A stretch of 64,000 nt of DNA from Chaenocephalus aceratus (taxonomy: Eukaryota > Chordata > Actinopteri > Perciformes > Channichthyidae), in NCBI GenBank assembly GCA_023974075.1, contig CM043801.1, positions 1,815,209 to 1,879,208 of the forward strand, given 5' to 3'. The position numbers and the translations under genes are program-made. The notes beneath the pieces are model-generated. The model searched no databases and was not told the DNA's origin. It worked only from the letters and a program-made list of their open reading frames with translations. Of this stretch, positions 56,816 to 64,000 are shown piece by piece (the first letter of the stretch is position 1; each line of letters begins with the position of its first letter).

Positions 56816-57029
56816 GGCCTGACATGGTCATATGGTCGGAGGAGGAAGATCATCATTATTGAGCTGACAGCCCCTTGGAAATACAGGTGCGAAGAGGCCT
56901 CGGAAAGGAGGGTTAAGCCAATAAGTACCAGGACCTGGTCCATCAATGCAGGGATAAAGGGTAGCAGACCTGGCTATATCAAGTTGAATTTGGCTGCAGG
57001 GGCTTCCCGGTGAAATCTGTGTGAAAGAT

Positions 57030-57190
57030 GCTCACAGCTCTGGGACTAGCAGGAAGGGAGCTAAATACAGTTGCTCGTAGGTTCGGGGAGGCAGCGCAAA
57101 GAGCCTCTTGTTAGCTCTGGAACAGACGGGAGGAGTTGTGCTGGAAGCCAGGGGAGGATGGGCAGTGGGACATGGTGATTCAGCGTGGAA
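57030..57190 (+). repeat. Possible LINE protein 3' remnant
   Basis: One frame gives AGRELNTVARRFGEAAQRAS, then a stop, then LWNRREELCWKP. The pattern of an Ala-rich helix followed by a Trp-x-x-Arg-Arg motif resembles the C-terminal end of some LINE reverse-transcriptase proteins, but this is weak. Confidence 0.25.
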
Positions 57191-57388
57191 ACGCCACCTG
57201 ACAACATCCTCTCTTTGCTGAAAGCCATAGTTATAAGTATATGACTGAAGGTGTTAGCAGTAGATGTATCTAACAGTGATATATACTGCGGTACTCAGCA
57301 GTATTAGTGTAGTAATCAGCAGTATTACTGTAGTTCTCCCAAGTATATATTAGTAGTATTACTGTAGTACTCAGGTGTATAGCAGTAC

Positions 57389-57474
57389 CTCCGTAGAACA
57401 GGCCGCTCCAGTGAGGAACTCTGGAAACCTTCAGTCTGTGGAAACTTTTCTGAACACACACAGGAGTCACGTTC
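57389..57474 (-). CDS. Internal exon of the unrecognised minus-strand host gene
   Basis: On minus, acceptor TGTGTGTGTTTCAG and donor GTACTG border an 86-base exon encoding [20 protein letters not shown] and HWSGLFYG. The final single base combines with the first two of the exon at 45838-46031 to make Glu and keeps the frame. The two exons would be separated by an intron of 11.4 kb made almost entirely of transposons. The exon lies only 72 bases from the assembly gap, so further upstream exons would be beyond it. The protein was not recognised. Confidence 0.6.
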
Positions 57475-57546
57475 CTGAAACACACACACACAGTAAGGAG
57501 ATACCTTGTTACCATGGTTACCACCTGGTCACCTTGGTTACCAGCT

Positions 57547-57646
57547 NNNNNNNNNNNNNNNNNNNNNNNNNNNNNNNNNNNNNNNNNNNNNNNNNNNNNN
57601 NNNNNNNNNNNNNNNNNNNNNNNNNNNNNNNNNNNNNNNNNNNNNN
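57547..57646. other. Assembly gap (100 N)
   Basis: Exactly 100 N, the conventional size for a join of unknown length. The real distance and even the adjacency of the two sides are uncertain. Confidence 0.98.
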
Positions 57647-57744
57647 AGCATAGCTACACCCTGAGGGATGCAGAGGCAGAGGTGTTGTTTGGCTCAGTCT
57701 GGAAGATTCACTGAAGAGGGCTCACCAATGCACCGCTCTTCAAG
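57647..57744 (+). CDS. paxip1: paxip1 (PTIP) exon, C-terminal BRCT region, with two indels
   Basis: The exon follows the gap (its acceptor is lost) and ends at the donor GTGAGA. It reads YTLRDAEAEVLFG, then SLEDSLKRAH in another frame, then NAPLFK in the first frame. Relative to the PTIP family the pattern fits one base missing near 57694 and one extra near 57726, which compensate each other. PTIP (PAXIP1) is a nuclear multi-BRCT scaffold that binds phosphorylated partners, acts with 53BP1 in DNA-damage signalling and with KMT2C/D histone methyltransferase complexes. This exon belongs to the last BRCT pair. Sequencing or assembly errors next to the gap are as likely as real mutations. Confidence 0.8.
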
Positions 57745-57871
57745 GTGAGACAACACGTCTGCCATTGGTCTGGTTACTCCAGAGTTTAAACACAGTGGGG
57801 AATGCTTTGATGGTTCTAATGAGTATGTCCCTGTCCTCCACCATCTGTCTGTCTGTCTGTGTGATGTGCAG

Positions 57872-58006
57872 GGGAAGTATTTCTACCTCACCCCGGGAAT
57901 GTGCCCCAGCCTCAGCACCATGAAGCCCATCCTGGAGAGTGCAGGAGGGAAGCTGCTGGCCAAACAGCCGTCCTACAGGAAGATCATGGAGCACAAACAG
58001 AACAAG
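57872..58006 (+). CDS. paxip1: paxip1 (PTIP) exon, last BRCT domain
   Basis: 135 bases, exactly 45 codons, after the acceptor GTGATGTGCAG and before a GTGCTC donor. It encodes [19 protein letters not shown], then [20 protein letters not shown] and EHKQNK. The TPG and AGGK motifs and the order of segments match the C-terminal BRCT of PTIP. The frame is intact and joins in phase 0 with both neighbours. BRCT domains here form a phosphopeptide pocket; the Gly-Gly turn (AGGK) is the conserved structural feature. The intron before it is short (57745-57871). Confidence 0.87.
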
Positions 58007-58192
58007 GTGCTCACACACTTTCATCACATGATATAAAGTCCTTACTGGGGTGGTAGGGATGTTATGAAGGAATCATGATAATGCATTTCATTTTCATATA
58101 AGGTAGAATATAATAATATAGTAATAAACATTTTATTCATAAAGATATTGGACTTCTTTTATTCACAAACTCCACGTTGGTGTGTTGTTCAG

Positions 58193-58268
58193 AACCTCCC
58201 AGAGATCATCTTAATCTCCTGCGACAACGACCTGCACCTCTGTAGAGAGTACTTCTTGAAAAACATTG
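58193..58268 (+). CDS. paxip1: paxip1 (PTIP) exon, last BRCT domain continued
   Basis: The acceptor GTGTTGTTCAG and donor GTAAGA border 76 bases. Translation reads NLPEIILISCDNDLHLCREY followed by FLKNI, close to the conserved C-terminal stretch of PTIP with its ISC-x-NDLHLCREYF signature. It ends after the first base of a codon, and the next exon completes Asp. No damage is seen. Confidence 0.88.
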
Positions 58269-58292
58269 GTAAGACACACACCACACACACCA

Positions 58293-58323
<31 letters not shown>

Positions 58324-58345
58324 CCACACTCACACATACACACTT
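58269..58345 (+). repeat. (CA)n microsatellite at the start of the last paxip1 intron
   Basis: ACACACCACACACAC-type array beginning only five bases after the donor. Confidence 0.9.
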
Positions 58346-58878
58346 TTGTCTAACACGCTAACACAGTTCTGTACTGTTATGCTGTTATGTTCAGTCATTG
58401 TTCTTATGTTGAACATGAATACATTTACTTTGTAAAGTAATTATGGGACGTATTTCTTCTTTCTTAGCAATTTTCCTTCATACTTTCTTGCCGCGAAGCA
58501 GGTCTTAAATTATATTCAAAGTGGTCTTAAAAAGGTCTCTTAACTGGTCTTACATTTGAGTTGGCGAAACCTGCAGGAAACCCTGTGTGTAGTAATCCTG
58601 ACATACCACCATACAAGCTAAAAGTGGGAACTATTAAAGAAGAAGGTTAACTTATCCCTTGCCTTGCTAATTTATCAAATGTATACATACCAAAATACCA
58701 GAGGTGTGGGACTCGAGTCACATGACTTGGACTCGAGTCACCACTTTGATGACTTTGGACTCGACTTGACAAAATCACAAAAGACTTGCGACTCGACTTG
58801 GACTTGAACACCAATGACTCAGGGACTTGAGCCTTCTGACTTGAGGTGACTTGATAATTTAATTCAGGGGTCTCCAAC

Positions 58879-59215
58879 TAGGGATGCCAGAAAACTGACC
58901 ATGATCAAAATCGAAAATCGGACAGCCCTGGCGAATAATAATCGATTATTCGACGCAGGGCAGCGCAGAGTGCAGCAGTCTGCACTCTGCGCTGCTGGCT
59001 TCCTCCAAGTTTACAGTAAAACAAACTGTGGTGTGACCAATGGCCATTTACAATTATTAATACTATTATTAGCATTAGTCTATATTTTGGTTGAAACTAA
59101 GCCAGGAAAAAAAAAAAAAAATAATAATAAAAAAATATATAAATAAAATCGAATTTTAAAAATAATGTTCGCTTATGGAGACTAACGAATTATCGAATAA
59201 ATGCTGGCATCCCTA
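58879..59215. mobile_element. Small hAT element nested in another hAT
   Basis: TAGGGATGCCAG and CTGGCATCCCTA ends with exact 8-bp duplication TCTCCAAC (58871-58878 and 59216-59223). It interrupts a CAGGGGTCTCCAAC hAT terminus that begins at 58866. Confidence 0.92.
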
Positions 59216-59600
59216 TCTCCAACACGCCGATCGCGAGATGCAGCTAGAAGAGCAGACTCCAGTCGGGGGAGCAGAATCTTCAGCCGCTCCTACTCTTGCT
59301 GTGAATCCATGCAGGCAGGGGCGGGACTTTATTTTGTTGGGCCACCATGCGGCCAATCATATGCGAGGACACACTAGGATCATACCATTATGTGAAAGAA
59401 GGGTGGGGGGCAGACGCATCAAAGACAGCATAGTGGTACAGGCCAGCTACACAGAGCGACAGGGAGACGAGGAGCCGGATTTAAATGCAAAGCGCGTCGG
59501 AAAAAGTCAAGAAATTGGCCAAAACCGAAAAAAAGAAGCAGCATCTGCTGCTTTTCAGTGATACTGGAGAAATCAAAGCTGAGTGCAGGGTTTCTAAAAT
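59216..59600 (+). pseudogene. Remnant of a hAT leader/first exon
   Basis: Continuing from the interrupted CAGGGGTCTCC end, an open stretch near 59490-59605 encodes a Lys-rich peptide (KKEAASAAFQ in one frame, KKQHLLLFSDTGEIKAECRV in another). Such short basic segments start some hAT genes, but no domain is recognised. Confidence 0.3.
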
Positions 59601-59655
59601 GAAATAACCTTCAGAGCAGGATTTTCTTTTTGGTAAACCACTCAGGATTTATTGT

Positions 59656-59800
59656 CAGAGGTGGGAGAAGTTCAGATCTTGTACTTGAGTACAAAAGTAC
59701 CAGAGTGTAGGAATACTCGGTTACAATAAAAAGTCCTGCATTCAAAATGTTACAAGTAAAAGTAGAAAAGTATTATCATCAAAATATAGTTAAAGTACCA
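59656..59800. repeat. Fish dispersed repeat with AGTAAAAGTA motifs
   Basis: CAGAGGTGGGAGAAGTTCAG and GTACTTGAGTACAAAAGTAC are typical of a common non-autonomous hAT of fishes. Only one end was found. Confidence 0.55.
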
Positions 59801-59971
59801 CCTGCAGAGGGATGTAGATGCAGGTGTTCTTTTCCCCATAGAGACCGCCTCGCTGCACATTATCCCTGGCATAAAGATAGATTGTGGGTCCCTTATAACA
59901 TGTTGTAACACAGTGGAAATAAACATTCTGTCACCCTTAACATCAGGGGTCTTATACATTAAACTCCTTCT

Positions 59972-60694
59972 TAGGGATGCTCCGATCGCCAATTTCGGGG
60001 CCGGAATCAGTATCGGCCGATACCGATCACCGATCCGATCGAGTGGGCGGGGCCTAAATTGAAGATTTAAACATCACTTTAAATCTTCCATTTAAAGTGA
60101 TGTTTAAAACTCAGTTAATGGGGCTCATTCACTGGAGCTTCCACAAACAAACAATCAACTTAATGATTACATTCAAATGATGTACATTATTCAAGTTTAC
60201 ATTCACTTTGGATAATAATACGGGAGAGATGAGCGGAAAGCGCTCTCTTTTCCTCTCTCCCTCTCTCTCTTCCCCCTCTCTCTCTCTCCTGACAGCCTGT
60301 CAGTATCTCATGCAGCTCACTGATCCAGTAATGAGTGACCTGACAGTGAAGAATATATATATTTATAACTAGTTTAGCTTGTTCCAGAGCTAGATCAAAT
60401 AGCTAAGTGTGTAGGTCTAACTCTTTGTGTGTGCTCCGCTCACCAGTCCGTCTCAGCGGCGGAGCTGCAGGATTTCTGCTTCACACACGTTGCATTCCGC
60501 TATTTTACTGTCTTTTTTGGACACCTTAAAATAATGCCAGACCGGTGAAGCCATTCTGGCGAGATTGTTTTGCCGCACACAGAGAAAAGTGTCAGGTATT
60601 TTACGTCATTGCGATCGGCTCCCGCGATCGGCATGGTTTAGAGAGCACCGATCGATCGGTAGAGAGTGAGTATCGGCCGATCGGAGCATCCCTA
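59972..60694. mobile_element. Non-autonomous hAT element
   Basis: TAGGGATGCTCCGATCG and CGATCGGAGCATCCCTA ends with exact 8-bp duplication CTCCTTCT (59964-59971 and 60695-60702). It contains GATCGG palindromic subrepeats at both ends and a CT-rich tract near 60245-60290. Confidence 0.93.
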
Positions 60695-61283
60695 CTCCTT
60701 CTGAAACAAACCGTCACGGTAGCCTTACCTTACTGATCCCTCTTAAAATAGAAAAAAAACAAGTTACTTTACCAGCAGAGAGAAAATGGATTATTAAATT
60801 ATTAATGTGGCTAATAAAGAGCGGTTTGATTATTAAGTATTATCCTGTTGATCGATGTCATTACATTTAGTGAAAAGCACATAAGGACTTGTTTAAGACT
60901 CGTTTTGTCAAATTTTAGGACTTGGACTTGAACTTGCCCATCCTGACTTGAGACTTGGCTCGGACTAGCAAAACAATGACTTGGTCCCACCTCTGCAAAT
61001 ACATCAAAGATGCGAAAGCTGCAGATAATGTCTTCTCTAAGATGTTTACATGTTTGAGACCCCTGCCTTCAGTAGTGCTACCGGCAGGAGCACTGGTCTT
61101 TGCAGTGCGCATATAAGAGGAAGTAATGGTGGGCATGCATACTATGCCTTTATGGAGTAGAAGCACAGCTGCTCACACACACACTGTCATTGGTAGTGAT
61201 GGCGTGAGGAGGGGTAGTGTTCGGCAGAGCACATGGTCAGCAGCATTGTGTGTGAAGTTTTGTCTCTGCTGTCTCTGTTCCAG

Positions 61284-61358
61284 ACGTCCACAACGCTGAG
61301 TTCATCCTGGACCGGAGTCCTCACCCAGAAGCTGGACTACGACTCATATCCTTTATAG
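61284..61358 (+). CDS. paxip1: paxip1 (PTIP) last exon, with a one-base insertion
   Basis: The acceptor TCTCTGTTCCAG precedes DVHNAEFIL. Then one extra G (61309-61310) shifts the frame. In the shifted frame TGVLTQKLDYDSYPL and a TAG at 61356-61358 follow, in agreement with the end of PTIP proteins, whose C-terminus has TGVLTQ-x-LDY-x-SY. In the uncorrected frame the protein would run on into LDRSPHPEAGLRLISF and beyond. An assembly error is a simple explanation; a polymorphism or pseudogene cannot be excluded. Confidence 0.85.
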   Translation, partial: TSTTLSSSWTGVLTQKLDYDSYPL

Positions 61359-61395
61359 CCCTGAAGCACACACACACTCACACACACACATACAT

Positions 61396-61456
<61 letters not shown>

Positions 61457-61457
61457 A

Positions 61458-61502
<45 letters not shown>

Positions 61503-62142
61503 CACACTCACACTCACACACAGATCCATTATCCTTATGATTGAAGAGGATCTGTATTCTCTCCCAGATACAGATGATGTGTTTAGTCAGGTGAATATGA
61601 TCTGGATCGCTGCAGCTCCACAATACTTCCTGCAGAATGATATTTACACATAATACACGCTAGTCAATATTGTGACTTCCATTGACATTTGATTTGTTCT
61701 GTTTGCATGTCACATGATGCTTCCTAATGATCCACTTTGATCCTGAACATGTCCACAGTATGTACTATATACTGAGTATATAGTGATAGACAGCATATTT
61801 GTGATATGAAGAATCCTGCCTTACTGTGAATGAAGACATTCTTCTGACACCTTTTCATCACATTCAGAAGACACAGTGAGTTTCCTTGACAGGCCCACAT
61901 ATAAGTTCACCTGAAGGTGATGAAGAGGAGGAGCAGATGGAGTCCACTCTGACTTTTCTATCTTTTTATTTCTGTGCATAGATCTCTAGTCATTTTGTAG
62001 CTTTTATTACCTGTTTTAAGGATGAATAAATGGATGTTATTTTTCCGAGATGTATTTAAATTATGGAAGATTTTAACCTTTTTGCTGTTTGAATTTGAAT
62101 GTGTATAAGCTTCCGCTGGTACACGCTGCTCTTTGGAATAAA
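61359..62142 (+). other. paxip1: Probable paxip1 3' UTR with poly(A) signals
   Basis: AATAAA occurs at 62025-62030 and 62137-62142, the second followed by a TGTGAAACATGTCTCTGTTT GU-rich stretch suited to a downstream element. No other gene intervenes after the stop. Confidence 0.55.
61365..61522. repeat. (CA)n microsatellite in paxip1 3' UTR
   Basis: Long CA array with occasional ACTC units, starting seven bases after the inferred stop codon. Confidence 0.95.
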
Positions 62143-63690
62143 AACTGTATATTATGATTGTGAAACATGTCTCTGTTTGCTTCCTGGTCATGCTGGGAGG
62201 TCATGTGTCCCATAGATTTCATATTTAGGTGGTTAGTCTTCAGCATGGGGAACAAAGGCTCAGAGATGGAGCATGATCAGAAGTTTGGGGGATCACTGGA
62301 ACGAAAGCTCTGCTGCCACTCTCCTCTGGTGTTCCTCCTGATAATTCCTGATAGACCAGATTTAATGAACTGGTAATGAGGCTCTGGGGTAGTTACTGCT
62401 GAAGTTCTAATTGCTGACTGTCAGACAGGTCGTGGGGGGGGGGGGGGGGAGATGCAGCGTCGCCTGCGGGGCTGCCCTCAAAACTGCAGCAGAATGAATT
62501 AAAGCGCCTGAGCCAAGGTCATGTGCTACATATTCTGAGAGTGAAGGTGTGAGGCGTCACACTGAGCTGGAAATACCTCATCTCTTTCCTCTGTAGAAAC
62601 CTGCGGGACTTCAGATGGAAGCTGTGAATTTATACTAACTGAAAAGTTAATTATAAAAACATTTTTTTGTTTTAATAACAAGCCTGAAGGCCACTTGATT
62701 GCACTGCAGAGGAACTGTGAGGTGAAGATTGATCCATGCCAGCAAAAGCATTTTCAATGGTGAAGATTTTAGTGAACCTTATTTATAGATTTTTTACACG
62801 CATGTTGACCGCATTGATAAAGCGGTTATGGGTGACAGTGTCATGTTACAGTAGTACAATACAAACAAAACAACATACAACACATCACACAAAGACAAAA
62901 CAAACAGTCGGCTGGATCATACATCACATCTTACAAAATACATGAGACCCTCACACTTCAGGTTGACTACAAAGGAGCAGCGGGTGGTGCTGAGGGACTG
63001 TCAGTATGCATCTCTCCCATGGCCGTATCTACCATTGAGGTCACCGAGGTCCGGACCTCGGAAATATTTTCCGAGCTGTGTATAACAAAACTTGTGAAAT
63101 AATTGCACTAAAGGGGGTTCTTTGTAGTACTTCCATTTACTGACCATGGGGGCGCTGCATAACTACGTAGCCTCGATTAAAGCAAACAGAAGAAGACGAC
63201 ATGTATCAACAAACCTCCGCAGCCATACATCCATGCCGCAGTCCTGTATCGGAGCAGCGGAGGCAACACACTGCATAATCGTCCAGGAGCGACGTTTGGT
63301 CAGGGTCCCGTGGCGTGCAGTTGTGACGCTCCTAGGCTCCTTCAGCGTCATAAAGGGACGCAAATAGCTTTCAACTGATTGCAATGCATTCCCATCTGCG
63401 GCGGGATTTGACGCTCATGGAAGCACGGCATTCGTTTGTGTCGGCTGCCCTTAAAGGCAATGAGAGCGTCCATTCTCATTGGATAACGGAGAATTGTACA
63501 CCCGGAAGTAAGTATTCCTCTTACTGTCGATTGATTTTACAGTGATATCTGCTCTACTCATCAACTAAAACACACCAGATTATCCTTGTTAATTACACAA
63601 CATTGATTGGTTTAAATTGTGTGCAATGCTTTTGTATTTTTCCCCTTCGATTCGGAGAAACAAATATTTGTTCGGAGTAAAGGATGGCAG
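62143..63690. other. No gene recognised
   Basis: A G run lies at about 62433-62449. Around 63330-63480 GC-rich repeat-like sequence is seen, with GCGTCATAAAGGGACGC and TTGACGCTCATGG. No open frame carries recognisable content. Confidence 0.45.
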
Positions 63691-63696
63691 AAGACA

Positions 63697-63993
63697 CTAC
63701 ACTACCCAGAATCCCCAGCTATCGTTTGGACTACACCATGTGCTCTGTTTGACAAACCCCGTGATAGTCCTCAAGCTCTGTGATTGGAGAGTGTGCTCCG
63801 AGGGTTACGCCAAGCATCGAACAGCACTTGAAATGGGATGGAACCACGGCAGACTGTCCAAAACTGGATTTGATTGGGTCCGCCCGTCCCCCCCTCCCCC
63901 ACCTCGTCCCCAGAACTACACATGCTGGCTATTGTGTTTCGCAACATGTTCTCTATCTATGGCACGTCTCTACTGGGAGTTGTAGTTTTAAAA
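63697..63993. mobile_element. Possible short DNA element with ACTACAACTCCCAG-type ends
   Basis: CTACACTACCCAGAATCCCC at the left and ACTGGGAGTTGTAGTTTTA at the right are imperfect inverted ends of a kind common in fish MITEs. It reaches the window edge, so a target duplication could not be checked. Confidence 0.35.
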
Positions 63994-64000
63994 GACGTTT

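Larger units (their letters stand above)
58699..60995. mobile_element. Outer hAT element in the last paxip1 intron
   Basis: Ends CAGAGGTGTGGGACTCGAGT and GACTTGGTCCCACCTCTG are inverted. CAAAATAC before (58691-58698) and CAAATACA after (60996-61003) look like an 8-bp duplication with one base lost. ACTTG/GACTT-rich sequence at both ends is typical of one fish hAT family. At least two other hAT elements lie inside. Confidence 0.8.

Noticed and set aside
61284..61400. Longer paxip1 C-terminus in the uncorrected frame
   Set aside because: The shifted frame matches the family C-terminus and ends at a stop, whereas the uncorrected frame runs into the CA repeat.

Overview
The window looks like repeat-dense teleost fish nuclear DNA. 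It has fish-type L1 and L2 LINEs, PIF/Harbinger, ISL2EU, hAT and Tc1/mariner DNA transposons, long (TG)n/(CA)n arrays, and only a handful of spliced host exons. No bacterial, organellar, rRNA, tRNA or CRISPR feature was seen. All family names come from reading motifs by eye, without database searches.

Layout: 1-2088 is the end of a PIF/Harbinger element (copy A). 2099-6710 is bounded by a ~330-340 bp inverted repeat and holds a 1.7 kb hAT element with an exact 8-bp target duplication. 6970-9757 is a locally duplicated repeat block, one copy of which was hit by an L2 fragment. 9770-13565 is an L1 with an open ORF1 and a dead ORF2. 13597-18910 is an L2 fragment followed by a DNA element carrying a SWIM/YqaJ nuclease gene. 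18919-22270 holds Harbinger copy B and a THAP-domain element enclosing a hAT. 22350-30008 is two abutting ISL2EU-type elements; the second contains the tail of a histone H3 gene with its 3' stem-loop. 30012-30778 is a BED-finger hAT remnant.

31033-45194 is a nested stack with clear boundaries: Harbinger copy C (target duplication TTA) contains a near-full-length L2-type LINE (target duplication TTGTATGTC), which contains a very young Ty3/gypsy LTR retrotransposon (LTRs differ at about 3 bases plus one indel in 828). To its right lie a candidate exon, the last exon of an unrecognised minus-strand host gene (45838-46031), a Tc1 copy split by another element, a hAT, a second L1 and a second Tc1. 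The next upstream exon of the same host gene is at 57389-57474, so these transposons fill its 11.4 kb intron.

After a 100-N gap (57547-57646) come the last four exons of paxip1 (PTIP) on the plus strand. They carry single-base indels, and the last intron contains hAT elements nested in one another. The remainder is 3' UTR, microsatellites and sequence without a recognisable gene.

Functionally, the host content is the C-terminal BRCT region of paxip1, two exons of one unknown gene and possibly one further exon. Everything else is mobile DNA. Almost all element genes are broken; the exceptions are the Ty3 polyprotein up to its C-terminal tail, L2 ORF1 and L1 ORF1.
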